A DNA stretch of 64,000 nucleotides. It comes from Oceanospirillaceae bacterium (GTDB lineage: Bacteria; Pseudomonadota; Gammaproteobacteria; Pseudomonadales; Balneatricaceae). The position numbers were made by a program, and so were the translations under genes. The notes under the pieces were generated by a model. It was not told the origin of the DNA. It saw only the letters and a program-made list of their open reading frames with translations, and made no database searches. Below, in pieces: positions 17,285 to 26,745 of the stretch (within the stretch, counting starts at the first letter, position 1; each line of letters begins with the position of its first letter). Where the stretch lies: assembly GCA_013215445.1 (NCBI GenBank), contig JABSRA010000019.1:1-64000 (forward strand), read 5' to 3'.

Positions 17285-17968
17285 TTATTTTAACGCATTC
17301 CTGGCCAGAGTTGCAGCCGCCGCATCCGGATGACTATCGACCAACTGCTGCCAAATCGCAATTGCCTCATTAGCCTTACCCATACGCTGGTACACTCTTC
17401 CGAGTTTATACATCGCATCAGGTACTTTGGCCGAGGTGCTAAAGTCTGCCAGCAACTTAGAAAAGAACTGACTGGACTCAAGCAACTTACCCTGCGCTAA
17501 ATTGACTTCACCTAACCAGTAAGTTGCATTGGAAACACGCTTAGCTTTAGGGTGCCGCTTGATATACTCGTGAAACGCCGCTTCAGCTTGAGGCAACTCC
17601 TGTGATTTAATATAGGCGAATGCCGTGCTGTAATCCTGTTGTTCATCTCCTGAGAGCAGAGCCTTAGTAGGGCTATCTGACTCAGTAGCGGTGGTTTTCT
17701 TAAAGCTACTACCGCCGAGGCGCCCGTCTAAGTCAGTGTACATTTCTAGCTGTTGTGCTTTGAGACTATCAAGAGCATATTGCTGGTTTTCAACTTGACC
17801 ACGCAGCGATCTAACCTCTGCTTGAAGTTGTTGTACTATCAAGACTAGGTCATAGCGTTGAGTCACAGAGTTTGCCCCTTCTGTGACTTTTATAATCTCA
17901 ACAGAATTTGCCGACAGTGCGGTGGCAAACCACAAAATAGCAAAACCAAGATATTTATCTATTCTCAC
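17285..17968 (-). CDS. cpoB: Cell division coordinator CpoB (YbgF)
   Basis: Periplasmic partner of TolA and PBP1B that links outer-membrane constriction to peptidoglycan synthesis. A signal peptide (MRIDKYLGFAILWFATALSA) is followed by a trimerising coiled coil (DLVLIVQQLQAEVRSLRGQV) and a C-terminal TPR region (DYSTAFAYIKSQELPQAEAA, FHEYIKRHPKAK, WLGEVNLAQGKL). It ends the tol-pal gene string and is followed by a terminator. Length 227 aa is slightly short but normal. Confidence 0.93.
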   Translation of the reverse strand: MRIDKYLGFAILWFATALSANSVEIIKVTEGANSVTQRYDLVLIVQQLQAEVRSLRGQVENQQYALDSLKAQQLEMYTDLDGRLGGSSFKKTTATESDSPTKALLSGDEQQDYSTAFAYIKSQELPQAEAAFHEYIKRHPKAKRVSNATYWLGEVNLAQGKLLESSQFFSKLLADFSTSAKVPDAMYKLGRVYQRMGKANEAIAIWQQLVDSHPDAAAATLARNALK

Positions 17969-18147
17969 TACACATTACCTTTCATCACTGAATTTAACTC
18001 GGGTTAAATATGACTACCTTCAACACTCGTAAAAACAGCCAAAAAGTTCGACCAATAGCGGCAAAATTTTGGCTGCTTTGATACTCTGCTGTCTTTGGCA
18101 ACAGAGTATTTTACGCGATAACTATGACACAACCAGCTAAGTTTTAA

Positions 18148-18669
18148 CTATTTAGCCGTGTATTTAATCTCAACTCTACGACTCTTCGAGGCGAGACCAG
18201 AAATATCAGGCTTCTCTTCACCGTAGCTGATGGTATCAATTTGTGAACCATTTACGCCACGACCCACAAAAAACTGTTCGATAGATTGCGCACGACGCTC
18301 ACCGAGTGCAATGTTATATTCTCTGCTGCCCTGCTCATCTGCGTGACCTTCTAAACGCACTGCAGCACCCCCATTTTCCGCCAAAAATTGTGCGTGTAGA
18401 GACAGATCGTTCAACGCTTCTGAGCGAATCACCGACTGATCAAATTCAAAGTAAAAAACACTCTGTAGATCACCGACATTGCCACTATTTACACTGGTAA
18501 TGCTCGATCCTGTAGATGCTCCAGTGGTGGTCGCTGATGATCCTGAACCATCAGTCGCTGAGCCATCTTTTAAAGTGCCCGATGAACTACAACCCACAAT
18601 AAGTAGTGCAGTTAACGTTAGGCTGGCAATTTTTGCTACGGTTTTAACCCGCGTCTGTAAAACTTTCAT
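18148..18669 (-). CDS. pal: Peptidoglycan-associated lipoprotein Pal
   Basis: Outer-membrane lipoprotein that binds peptidoglycan and TolB. The lipobox LLIVGC follows a short signal peptide; a Ser/Thr/Gly-rich linker leads to the OmpA-like domain with YFEFDQSVIRSEALNDL, LEGHADEQGSREYNIALGE and RRAQSIEQFF. The ATG at 18669 has GGAGAG upstream; a TTG at 18681 is less likely. Product 173 aa. The Asp and Arg that contact diaminopimelate are present in the NIALGERRA region. Confidence 0.95.
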   Translation of the reverse strand: MKVLQTRVKTVAKIASLTLTALLIVGCSSSGTLKDGSATDGSGSSATTTGASTGSSITSVNSGNVGDLQSVFYFEFDQSVIRSEALNDLSLHAQFLAENGGAAVRLEGHADEQGSREYNIALGERRAQSIEQFFVGRGVNGSQIDTISYGEEKPDISGLASKSRRVEIKYTAK

Positions 18670-18799
18670 GATTCTCTCCAATATTTGATGGCTCAGAGCC
18701 AGCAGTGTTATTTTTATTCATCAATCTACAACAAACTGATGATTTATCGACTAATTAACAAGGTAGATTATAAGCATCGTTATTTTACACTCAGCATGA

Positions 18800-20080
18800 C
18801 TAATTGAGAAACGGAGACCATGCAGGCTCTCTCACTTCGCCTAGCGAACTGGGCATAGTAAACTTAATTTTGCCATCCAGGGATACTCCCGCTAACACAC
18901 CTTTACCACCGATTTTGGTAGCGTACATCACCACCACACCATTAGGGGCAATGGTCGGTGACTCATCATCCTTTGAATTGGTTAATATATCTAACCTGCC
19001 GCTCTGTAGATCTTGCACGGCTATATGGTAGCCCGTGGAATCTTGATGCACCATGGTTAAAAATCTTCCGTCTTGGGTCAAGCGCCCTCGACTGTTATAT
19101 TTTCCTTTGAAAGTAAGACGTGTAAGAGCACGGCTCGCCAAATCAATTCTGTAGATCTGTGGTCTACCACCTCGATCAGAGGTAAATAATATTGATTTTC
19201 CATCGGGAGCCCAAGTAGGCTCAGTATCAATACCGTAGTGTCTAGTCAAACGCTCTAAGCTACCGCTTTGTAAATTCAGAATGTATATTTCAGGATTACC
19301 GTCTTTAGATAAAACTAACGCTAACTGGTTGCCGGTTGGATCCCATGCAGGAGCACCGTTTATACCTTTAAAGGATTGTACTTTCTGACGTTTACCCGTC
19401 GCCAAATGCTGTATGTAGATTGCCGGGCGGGTTGTTTCGAAAGATACATAGGCTATTTTTTTACCATCACGGGACCAAGTTGGCGACAATATAGGCTCAT
19501 TAGATGACAATATTGTCTTAGCTCTGGCACCATCAGAGTCTGCCAATTGCAGACGGAATTTACGCGCATCTCCCCTGCCCTGTACGGTTACATAGACCAC
19601 CTTGGTAGCAAATGCGCCGCGTATTCCAGTTATTTTTTGAAACACCTCATCCGCTATGTAATGCGCAATGTCTCTTAGATCTGATCCGGCGCTATCGATA
19701 GTTTGTGACCAAATCTTCTTTTCACTGAGTATATCAAAAAGCTCAACGGTAGCAGTGATACCCGTTGCAGTAGGCTTCATGCTGCCTATCAGCATGAAAT
19801 CATTACCAGAGATACGCCAATCACGGAAAAATATCTGCGATTCAGTTTCTGGTGAACCGAGCATATTTTCCTCTGCCATTAATTTAAACATGCCAGAGCG
19901 CCGTAAATCATTGGCCACGATTGCCGAAATATCCTCTTGCATCGCCTGATCGCCATCCCAGCCAAAAGGGACTACCGCTATGTGGGTTGGCTCATCTACA
20001 CCTTCAGTAATTTCAACCAGTAATTGTGCATTAACACTGCAGCTTAAAAGCGTGATTAGTAATAAACATATCTTTTTCAT
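18800..20080 (-). CDS. tolB: Tol-Pal system beta-propeller protein TolB
   Basis: Periplasmic protein with an N-terminal domain and a six-blade propeller that binds Pal. From ATG 20080 the protein starts MKKICLLLITLLSCSVNAQ, a good signal peptide; an ATG at 20095 overlaps the tolA stop and adds five residues. Propeller repeats are clear: SPTWSRDGKKIAYVSFE, GAPAWDPTGNQLALVLS and EPTWAPDGKSILFTSDRGG. Length 426 aa is typical. Confidence 0.94.
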   Translation of the reverse strand: MKKICLLLITLLSCSVNAQLLVEITEGVDEPTHIAVVPFGWDGDQAMQEDISAIVANDLRRSGMFKLMAEENMLGSPETESQIFFRDWRISGNDFMLIGSMKPTATGITATVELFDILSEKKIWSQTIDSAGSDLRDIAHYIADEVFQKITGIRGAFATKVVYVTVQGRGDARKFRLQLADSDGARAKTILSSNEPILSPTWSRDGKKIAYVSFETTRPAIYIQHLATGKRQKVQSFKGINGAPAWDPTGNQLALVLSKDGNPEIYILNLQSGSLERLTRHYGIDTEPTWAPDGKSILFTSDRGGRPQIYRIDLASRALTRLTFKGKYNSRGRLTQDGRFLTMVHQDSTGYHIAVQDLQSGRLDILTNSKDDESPTIAPNGVVVMYATKIGGKGVLAGVSLDGKIKFTMPSSLGEVREPAWSPFLN

Positions 20081-20088
20081 ATTACAAT

Positions 20089-21078
20089 TTACCATCTAAG
20101 ATCTTCGGGTTTAAAACTCAACAAAAAGGTACGTAATTCTCGATTAAAATACGCGGGAGATGCCCTGGCGATTTCAGCCACTCGCGGAAAACTCTCGGTG
20201 CGCCACACCGCCTGTTCAGCCGCTTTATCAAACGCAGCATTACCACTGGAATCGACTAATTCTACAGAGATCACTCGCCCAGAGGCCAACAGTTTAATTC
20301 TCACCAACGCTTTTATACCATTGCGAGCTGTCGAAGGTATACGAAAATTGCCCTTTAACATCCGTTTAATATAGACATCAATGCCAGAGGCCATCTCCTG
20401 TGCAATTTGCTCAGCCGCAAACTGTTCTTCATCGGCGATTTGCTGTTGCAGCGCTTTAATTCGGGCTTGTTCCTCACGCTTACGTTTTTCAGCCAATTTC
20501 TTTTTTTCGACCCGGACTTGTTCTTTACGTTTTTTATCGGCTGCGGACTTTTTTTCTGCCTCCAGCTTTTGTTGTTTCTTTCTCGCTTGTTCTTCCTGGC
20601 GCTTTTTATCTTTTAAGCGCTTCTCTTTTTCAGCTTTCTCTTTGGCTAATAATTTACGCTTAGACTCTATGTCCCGCTGCTTTTTGGCATCTGCCTTTTT
20701 CTTTGCCACTTGCTCTTTAAGCTTTAACGCATCTAGCTTGCGCTGTTCGGCCTTCTTTTGCTTTTCTACCTCTCGATCTTTTTGCAATTGATCAACTTTT
20801 GGCTTTGGCTCAGGCTTAGGCGCAATGTCAGGTTTCTCTACTTCGGGCTCGGGCTTTTTCAGTTCAGGTGTTTTGTCCTTAGCTAATTCGACATCTTTAG
20901 CGGTATTTTTCAATTTCTGTCTCGCGACAGAGAGCGCCTTTATATCGTACATTTGTGCTTGAATGTGCCTGGGCATTGGTCTGCTTTGTTTTAAATCACC
21001 GAACTGATGAAGAATAAAGCTCAAACCCAGTGCTAAATGCAGCAATAAGGCGAGGATGGCAGGAAGAATATAACTCAA
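20089..21078 (-). CDS. tolA: Cell envelope protein TolA
   Basis: Inner-membrane-anchored bridge of the Tol-Pal system. One N-terminal membrane helix (ILPAILALLLHLALGLSFIL), a long Lys/Glu/Ala-rich helical stalk (about residues 60-220), and a C-terminal domain with VYIKRMLKGNFRIPSTARNG and GRVISVELVDSSGNAAFDKA. The stalk makes the opposite strand look open, but that is a compositional shadow. It starts four bases after tolR. Length 329 aa is within range. Confidence 0.93.
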   Translation of the reverse strand: MSYILPAILALLLHLALGLSFILHQFGDLKQSRPMPRHIQAQMYDIKALSVARQKLKNTAKDVELAKDKTPELKKPEPEVEKPDIAPKPEPKPKVDQLQKDREVEKQKKAEQRKLDALKLKEQVAKKKADAKKQRDIESKRKLLAKEKAEKEKRLKDKKRQEEQARKKQQKLEAEKKSAADKKRKEQVRVEKKKLAEKRKREEQARIKALQQQIADEEQFAAEQIAQEMASGIDVYIKRMLKGNFRIPSTARNGIKALVRIKLLASGRVISVELVDSSGNAAFDKAAEQAVWRTESFPRVAEIARASPAYFNRELRTFLLSFKPEDLRW

Positions 21079-21081
21079 AGT

Positions 21082-21507
21082 TTACTCCGTGACTAAGCCA
21101 ACACTAGGAGCTCCCGCTCCTTGGATGAGCGTCATTAGAGAGATTATTTGCTGGTAAGTGACTAGTTTGTCCCCGCGCACCAAAATTAGTTTGCGCGGAT
21201 TGGCCCGCAAAACTTTTTGAATTCTATCCTCAACAACCTCTGCACTGATAGGGGTTAGCTCATCGCCGCCAATATTAATATAGTAACGCCCCTCAACATC
21301 TACCGACACAATCACTGGCTCTGTATCAGAAGTATCGACAGGATCGGCACTCGCATGCGGCAAATCTAATTTTACTCCCTGGGTCAGCATGGGTGCGGTT
21401 ACCATAAAGATAATTAACAGCACTAACATCACATCAATATAGGGAACTACATTAATTTCAGCGTTGAGTGCATGTTTCTTTCTATGTTTTTTAATCATTG
21501 ACATCAA
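21082..21507 (-). CDS. tolR: Tol-Pal system protein TolR
   Basis: Inner-membrane ExbD/TolR-family protein that forms the proton channel with TolQ. The single membrane helix VVPYIDVMLVLLIIFMVTAP carries the conserved proton-accepting Asp, followed by a periplasmic domain with DLPHASADPVDTSDTEPVIV. Three closely spaced ATG codons at the start leave a small uncertainty of up to three residues. It lies 7 bases after tolQ. Confidence 0.93.
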   Translation of the reverse strand: MMSMIKKHRKKHALNAEINVVPYIDVMLVLLIIFMVTAPMLTQGVKLDLPHASADPVDTSDTEPVIVSVDVEGRYYINIGGDELTPISAEVVEDRIQKVLRANPRKLILVRGDKLVTYQQIISLMTLIQGAGAPSVGLVTE

Positions 21508-21514
21508 CCACTAG

Positions 21515-22192
21515 TTATTTTGGCGCATGCACTCTGCGGTGTAAGATGCTTGAAAATTCTTCAGCGAAAGTCTCGTAATTATTGAGTAAATTACTCGATA
21601 CAGATGAGAAACGGTTATAAGCCAGTACCGCGGGTATGGCGGCAAATAAGCCCATCGCGGTTGCCACTAGTGCCTCTGAAATTCCTGGAGCCACTGAAGA
21701 GAGCGTCGCCTGTTGCATATTTGCAAGCCCACGAAATGAATTCATAATACCCCAAACGGTACCAAACAGGCCGATGTAAGGCGAGGTGGAACCAACCGAG
21801 GCTAGAAATGGTAGGTGTGCATCAAGCTTTTCTTCCTCGCGGGACAACGCCACTCTCATGCTCCGCTCAACGCCTTCCATCACCGCTTCTGGATCATAGT
21901 TTTTTTGCGCAGTTAAACGGGTATATTCTTTGATGCCGGCTCGAAAAATTTCTTCAGCGCCCCCGTCTGATTGTGGATTTTCAGACACCTCCCTGAACAA
22001 CTGCCCTAAATCAACGCCAGACCAAAATCGGTCTTCGAATCGCCTGAGTGCCCGTTTCGCTTTACCTAAAAAGATGAAACGCTGAAAAATCATGACCCAC
22101 GAGGCAAAAGAAGCCAGCATCAAGATGGCCATTACCGACTTTACGACGAGACTTGCGTTGAGCACTAAATCCCAGATCGACATTGATTCCAC
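21515..22192 (-). CDS. tolQ: Tol-Pal system protein TolQ
   Basis: Inner-membrane MotA/TolQ/ExbB proton-channel protein of 225 aa with three membrane helices: residues about 13-37 (ASLVVKSVMAILMLASFASW), the FLASVGSTSPYIGLFGTVWG segment near 130, and SEALVATAMGLFAAIPAVLA near 170. It uses the proton gradient with TolR to energise TolA. It follows ybgC by 26 bases, the standard order. Confidence 0.94.
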   Translation of the reverse strand: MESMSIWDLVLNASLVVKSVMAILMLASFASWVMIFQRFIFLGKAKRALRRFEDRFWSGVDLGQLFREVSENPQSDGGAEEIFRAGIKEYTRLTAQKNYDPEAVMEGVERSMRVALSREEEKLDAHLPFLASVGSTSPYIGLFGTVWGIMNSFRGLANMQQATLSSVAPGISEALVATAMGLFAAIPAVLAYNRFSSVSSNLLNNYETFAEEFSSILHRRVHAPK

Positions 22193-22218
22193 TTACACTC
22201 TCCACTTGTTATTGACTA

Positions 22219-22644
22219 TTATTTGGCCAAATCAGTATTGGCTGTCATAAAAATTTGTTTTATGTTTTTTGGAAACCTACAAGGTTTCATGGTGTTAGCG
22301 TTAACACAAACCACCGTTACCTGCGCACTGCAAAACAATTTATCACCTATCACCCGCTGTACAAACACCACAGATGCCGCACTGATACGCTCTATAGCTA
22401 CGGTAACTTGCAACAGATCATCAAGTTTTGCAGAAGCTTTATAATCGCAAGCCACCGATTTCACCACAAACAAATATCCCTGCTGCTGTAATTGCTGCTG
22501 GGAAATTTCATACTCACGTAAGAATTCGGTACGAGCACGCTCCATAAATTTCAAATAGTTTACATAATAGACAATACCGCCGAGGTCGGTATCTTCAATA
22601 TAAACTCTGATCGGAAATTCAAACAAGCCCGTTTGACCTTTCAT
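22219..22644 (-). CDS. ybgC: Acyl-CoA thioesterase YbgC
   Basis: Hot-dog fold thioesterase of 141 aa acting on acyl-CoA or acyl-ACP in the cytoplasm. The catalytic signature YIEDTDLGGIVYYVNYLKFM contains the conserved Asp in the position usual for YbgC. The next block ERARTEFLREY is also conserved. First gene of the tol operon here, separated from ruvB by about 170 bases. Confidence 0.93.
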   Translation of the reverse strand: MKGQTGLFEFPIRVYIEDTDLGGIVYYVNYLKFMERARTEFLREYEISQQQLQQQGYLFVVKSVACDYKASAKLDDLLQVTVAIERISAASVVFVQRVIGDKLFCSAQVTVVCVNANTMKPCRFPKNIKQIFMTANTDLAK

Positions 22645-22811
22645 TAATCTCTCGCTAGCTTTCTAGGCCAAATATATTGCCATGATTTTAAACACCTTGT
22701 TCAGTTATTTGAACAAATATGTGAAATAATTAACAATAAACAGACATTTAAACAGACTTAAAGTTCGGATGTTTAGCCATTGTGCTGAAACTGGCATATT
22801 ATCGACAATTT

Positions 22812-23825
22812 CTACTGCGCAGGTACGTTAAGCCCAAAATGTAAATAAGCATGATCCGTTACCACTCGACCCCGGGGGGTACGCATGATAAAACCCTGTT
22901 GAATGAGATAGGGCTCTAAAACATCTTCAATGGTCTCGCGCTCTTCACTAATCGCTGCCGCCAAGTTATCGACACCGACCGGCCCCCCTGAAAATTTCTC
23001 AATCATGGTTAAAAGTAATCGCCTATCCATATGATCGAGACCTTTTTCATCGACGCTCAACATATTGAGCGCCCTGTCAGCAACACTGGCGGTAATCACT
23101 CCCTGCGCTTTTACCTGGGCGTAGTCTCGTGCGCGACGCAGTAGCTTATTGGCAATTCGTGGCGTACCACGGCTGCGTTTGGCGACTTCAAGTGCCCCCT
23201 CAGGATCGATCTTAGTATTAGATAACGAGGCTGAGCGAATCACGATCTGGGTTAAATCTTCAATATTATAAAACTCCAAGCGCTGCACTATACCAAATCT
23301 ATCACGCAACGGAGAGGTGAGAGCACCTGCTCGAGTGGTGGCACCCACTAAGGTAAAAGGTGGCAAATCAAGTTTAATGGAACGTGCTGCAGGACCTTCA
23401 CCTATCATAATATCCAGTTGATAATCTTCCATTGCCGGATAGAGTATCTCTTCCACATTGGGACTTAAGCGGTGAATTTCATCAATAAACAGTATATCCC
23501 CTGGCTCCAAATTGGTTAGCAGCGCCGCCAAATCCCCGGGGCGCTCTAAGATGGGGCCCGAGGTGGTTTTAATTTCAGATTTCATTTCATTGGCGATAAT
23601 ATATGCCAGAGTCGTCTTACCGAGACCTGGCGGCCCAAAGATCAAGGTATGATCTAGTGCTTCGTCGCGGTTACGTGCCGCTTCAATGAAAATTTCCATT
23701 TGCTCTCTCACCACTGGCTGGCCTCTATAGTCAGCTAAGGTTTGAGGCCTGATCGCCCTGTCTTGAACGTCTTCGATTTTACTTTTCTCTGCCACTGCAG
23801 AGACAAAGCGATCTGCTTCTATCAT
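22812..23825 (-). CDS. ruvB: Holliday junction helicase RuvB
   Basis: AAA+ motor that drives branch migration with RuvA. Walker [12 protein letters not shown] and Walker [10 protein letters not shown] are intact, the sensor region [20 protein letters not shown] is present, and the C-terminal winged helix ends in [12 protein letters not shown]. Length 337 aa is typical. It begins 18 bases after ruvA, so the two are one operon. Confidence 0.96.
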   Translation of the reverse strand: MIEADRFVSAVAEKSKIEDVQDRAIRPQTLADYRGQPVVREQMEIFIEAARNRDEALDHTLIFGPPGLGKTTLAYIIANEMKSEIKTTSGPILERPGDLAALLTNLEPGDILFIDEIHRLSPNVEEILYPAMEDYQLDIMIGEGPAARSIKLDLPPFTLVGATTRAGALTSPLRDRFGIVQRLEFYNIEDLTQIVIRSASLSNTKIDPEGALEVAKRSRGTPRIANKLLRRARDYAQVKAQGVITASVADRALNMLSVDEKGLDHMDRRLLLTMIEKFSGGPVGVDNLAAAISEERETIEDVLEPYLIQQGFIMRTPRGRVVTDHAYLHFGLNVPAQ

Positions 23826-23843
23826 CTTTTACCTATTAATTTT

Positions 23844-24470
23844 CTAACCAACCATCGATTTTAATGCGATCCGGATTAACTCTTCGGCAGAGTTAATGTT
23901 TTTTAACTGTTGCTGGGCTGCCGATACCGCCCTACTGGCCAAGACTGGTTTGTAACCTAAGGCAATTAAAGCACTTTGTGCATCTTCAATATAACCATTA
24001 ATACTGGCAGTGGCACTTGGTAACTCAGTACCGGTAAGGGTAAAGTCCGCGGGCTCGTCTAAGCCCAGCAAGGCAATTTTGTCTTTAAACTCGACCACTA
24101 ATCGCTCGGCAGTCTTTTTCCCAACACCGGGAATTTTTGTTAAGGTCGCCGCATCTTCACGCAGTATACAAGCGGCGAACTCTTCGGTACTCATACCCGA
24201 TAGTATCGCAATCGCCAATTTTGGCCCCACCCCATTGGCCTTAATTAAGGTTCTAAACAGTGAGCGCTCTTTGCGGTGATAAAAACCAAAGAGTAACTGC
24301 GCGTCTTCACGGACCACAAAGTGGGTAAATAGCTGCAGTTCTTCACCTAGGCCTGGCAGTTTATAAAAAGTTTGCATTGAAGCTTCAATTTCATAACCTA
24401 TGCCATTAGTTTCTAATACTAATATAGGAGGTTGTTTCTCTGTTAACACACCGCGAATATGACCTATCAT
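23844..24470 (-). CDS. ruvA: Holliday junction DNA-binding protein RuvA
   Basis: Tetrameric junction-binding subunit of the RuvAB complex, 208 aa. The N-terminal OB domain (MIGHIRGVLTEKQPPILVLE), the paired helix-hairpin-helix motifs (LIKANGVGPKLAIAILSGMS and LTKIPGVGKKTAERLVVEF) and the C-terminal RuvB-binding domain are all present. ruvC and yebC, commonly upstream, are absent from this locus. A LexA-like box lies 26 bases ahead of its start. Confidence 0.96.
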   Translation of the reverse strand: MIGHIRGVLTEKQPPILVLETNGIGYEIEASMQTFYKLPGLGEELQLFTHFVVREDAQLLFGFYHRKERSLFRTLIKANGVGPKLAIAILSGMSTEEFAACILREDAATLTKIPGVGKKTAERLVVEFKDKIALLGLDEPADFTLTGTELPSATASINGYIEDAQSALIALGYKPVLASRAVSAAQQQLKNINSAEELIRIALKSMVG

Positions 24471-24495
24471 GAACGACCCTTGTCAATTATTTAAA

Positions 24496-24515
24496 TCTTG
24501 TATAAATATACAGTA
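24496..24515 (-). promoter_or_regulatory. LexA (SOS) box upstream of ruvAB
   Basis: The plus-strand sequence TTGTATAAATATACAG (24498-24513) matches the gammaproteobacterial CTGT-N8-ACAG box on one side perfectly and differs at one base on the other. On the minus strand it reads TACTGTATAT..., as in strong SOS boxes. It is in the promoter region of ruvA, known to be SOS-induced in other species. Confidence 0.75.
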
Positions 24516-24658
24516 TTTTTAAGTAATGCAAAGTATTGCCACTGAATGTTTTGTATTTATATCAAATAAACAGTGTGGCCGAATAATGCTCACCAGACAT
24601 TGCCGGTAGTGAGTCGCTGCAGGTAGTATTCAGTCGAGCACTAGCGGCTGAATATTTT

Positions 24659-25534
24659 TTAACCAAGTCGCAATATGCACTGCTGCGCCTCCACCACTAA
24701 CGCCTTGCGCGTCATTGAATGACTACTTGCTGGTGCAGTCTGCTGCCCCTGCGATAACTGCCCGCGCAGCCAGTGCCACAAGCAGGATATACCGTTATTA
24801 ATTGCCACCCCTTGCACTAGCGTGCGCTGAAAATCAGCATCTGACAGCTGCTGAAAAATTGGCAATTGTTTTAACTGCTGCACGGGCATTTCAAAGGCGC
24901 AATGCAATGCCGCGGTATCTAACCAAGGCTGGCCCCATCCCCCGTACTCCCAATCAATAGCAACCATGGTCTCGCCGATACAAACATTTCTGGGGTGCAA
25001 GTCTTGGTGCATCAACACCGGGGTAACCTCTGGTAACTGTGCGACACACAGGGACAGTTTGCGACACAATAACAGCGCCAATTGATTGTCAGTACCACGC
25101 TGTAATATTTGCTGATAGCTGGCAAATAATTTATCGTAATCAAAAACAATACTATTGAACTGCTCCGCGGCGATTGACTGAGAAAAAGTTTGTATGGCTC
25201 TGACTAACTCAAACATGGCCGTTTTAGTACCCTGATTAAGGGTTAAACATGGCCCGTGATCACGCATCAAGCACCAGCCCTGCTGCAAATTGTTTTCAAT
25301 AATATCCGGCGCCCATGCTTGGCCTTGAATTAAGCGCAATACTTTTGACTCTCTGTTGCGACACACCCCAAATGCGTAATCAGTACTGGCATTGATCCGC
25401 AGTACATAAGATTCGCCATCGATTTGGCCACGCAATACTTGGTTACTACTGCCCGGGGCAATAGCTTGCCAATCAATTACTTGAATTAGCGGATTAGAAA
25501 AAGCGCCAATAACGCTATTTATTGAAGTAGACAA
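24659..25534 (-). CDS. Thiamine kinase-like phosphotransferase
   Basis: A 291-aa aminoglycoside-phosphotransferase-fold kinase. The catalytic loop VLMHQDLHPRNVCI (HxDxxxxN) and the metal-binding IDWEYGGWG motif are intact. Such proteins phosphorylate small amino alcohols. Because it is divergent from thiBPQ, the best guess is a ThiK-type thiamine kinase that traps imported thiamine; choline/ethanolamine kinase is an alternative. No symbol is assigned because the substrate rests on context. Confidence 0.78.
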   Translation of the reverse strand: MSTSINSVIGAFSNPLIQVIDWQAIAPGSSNQVLRGQIDGESYVLRINASTDYAFGVCRNRESKVLRLIQGQAWAPDIIENNLQQGWCLMRDHGPCLTLNQGTKTAMFELVRAIQTFSQSIAAEQFNSIVFDYDKLFASYQQILQRGTDNQLALLLCRKLSLCVAQLPEVTPVLMHQDLHPRNVCIGETMVAIDWEYGGWGQPWLDTAALHCAFEMPVQQLKQLPIFQQLSDADFQRTLVQGVAINNGISCLWHWLRGQLSQGQQTAPASSHSMTRKALVVEAQQCILRLG

Positions 25535-25583
25535 AGCTCACCATGATTATTAATTGGGTATTACGACTCGCTAGCGTAAGATA

Positions 25584-25638
25584 GGTTCCTTTTGTGTTGA
25601 GAACCATCACCATTTTAGCACCTCTAAGGGCAGAGGTG
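25584..25638 (+). promoter_or_regulatory. Two-hairpin leader ahead of thiB
   Basis: GGTTC/GAACC (25584-25605) and CACCTCT/AGAGGTG (25619-25638) form consecutive hairpins in the thiBPQ leader. The THI-box signature of a TPP riboswitch was not found on either strand of this region. No U-tract follows. A regulatory role is only a possibility. Confidence 0.3.
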
Positions 25639-25684
25639 ATTGTGCTGAGCAATCTATCCTTTAACAACATTTATCGAGAGCCAA

Positions 25685-26677
25685 ATGAAAAAATTAATCC
25701 CTCTATGTCTAGCAGTGCTCATTTCTAGCAGCGCAGTAGCCGCCGATACGAGTAAAACTGTTTTGCAGGTCTACACCTACGACTCATTTGTTTCAGATTG
25801 GGGGCCGGGGCCTAAGATAAAAGCAGCCTTTGAGCAAGAGTGCAGCTGCACCTTGAAATTTATCGCCGAAGAAGATGGCATCAGCATCTTAAATCGCCTC
25901 AAGATAGAAGGCACCAAAGCAAAAGCAGATGTCATTCTCGGTTTAGACCATGCATTGATTAGCGAGGCCAAAAAAACCGGACTGATTGCCACCCATCAAC
26001 AGAACTTCGCCAATCTTAAACCTAGCTTAAACTGGAGTGATGACAGTTTTGTACCCTACGATTTTGGCTACTTTGCCTTCATCTATGACAGCACTAAAAT
26101 TGACACCCCGGTGACTTCCTTAAAAGAGCTGGTCAATTCAGACGCATCCATCATCTATCAAGACCCACGCACCAGCACCGTCGGGCAAGGTTTGATGTTT
26201 TGGATTAACGCGGTTTACCCGAATCAGACTAGCGCAGCTTGGAAATCACTGGCAAGCCATACCGTGACAGTCACCAAGGGCTGGTATGAGGGATACAGCA
26301 TGTTTTTAAAGGGCGGTTCAGATTATGTATTGAGCTATACCACCTCACCTGCCTATCATCTGATAACAGAGTCTGAGAGCAAGTACAAAGCGGCCGATTT
26401 CAGCGAGGGACATATCGCACAAATTGAAGTAGCGGCTGCACTCAATACCAGCAAACACCCCCAGTTAGCGCAAGATTTTCTGCGTTTTTTAATCAGTGAT
26501 CAAGCTCAGAAAATCCTACCCGTGACCAACTGGATGTTGCCGGTGATTAAAGACGTACCACTCGATGCTGCCTTTACCCAGTTGATAACGCCAAGCCCGA
26601 TCAACATGGATATAGAGCAGTTATCTGCCCAGCGCAAAGCCATGATTAAAGTGTGGCGCTCTAGTGCGGTAAAATAG
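25685..26677 (+). CDS. thiB: Thiamine ABC transporter periplasmic binding protein
   Basis: A 330-aa periplasmic thiamine/TPP-binding protein. A signal peptide ends at AVAAD; the mature start VLQVYTYDSFVSDWGPGPKI is nearly the signature of E. coli ThiB, as are FIAEEDGISILNRL and DVILGLDHALI. It delivers ligand to ThiPQ encoded next. A hairpin with a T-run after the gene probably keeps ThiB more abundant than the membrane parts. Confidence 0.93.
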   Translation: MKKLIPLCLAVLISSSAVAADTSKTVLQVYTYDSFVSDWGPGPKIKAAFEQECSCTLKFIAEEDGISILNRLKIEGTKAKADVILGLDHALISEAKKTGLIATHQQNFANLKPSLNWSDDSFVPYDFGYFAFIYDSTKIDTPVTSLKELVNSDASIIYQDPRTSTVGQGLMFWINAVYPNQTSAAWKSLASHTVTVTKGWYEGYSMFLKGGSDYVLSYTTSPAYHLITESESKYKAADFSEGHIAQIEVAAALNTSKHPQLAQDFLRFLISDQAQKILPVTNWMLPVIKDVPLDAAFTQLITPSPINMDIEQLSAQRKAMIKVWRSSAVK

Positions 26678-26694
26678 CCTCCCTATCCACCGCC

Positions 26695-26725
26695 GGCGCA
26701 TTCACTGTGTGGATGCGCCCTTTTT
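26695..26725 (+). terminator. Internal terminator/attenuator between thiB and thiP
   Basis: GGCGCAT / ATGCGCC form a 7-bp stem with an 11-base loop followed by C and five T. It lies 17 bases after the thiB stop. Partial termination would lower thiPQ relative to thiB. Confidence 0.75.
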
Positions 26726-26745
26726 CACCTGCCATGGCATAACTC

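Noticed and set aside
20381-20791. Cys/Phe/Ser-rich frame opposite tolA
   Set aside because: It is a mirror of the Lys/Glu-rich TolA stalk codons, not a gene.
25535-25684. TPP riboswitch before thiB
   Set aside because: Neither strand shows the conserved CTGAGA and ACCTGATCTGG-type elements; only two plain hairpins are present.
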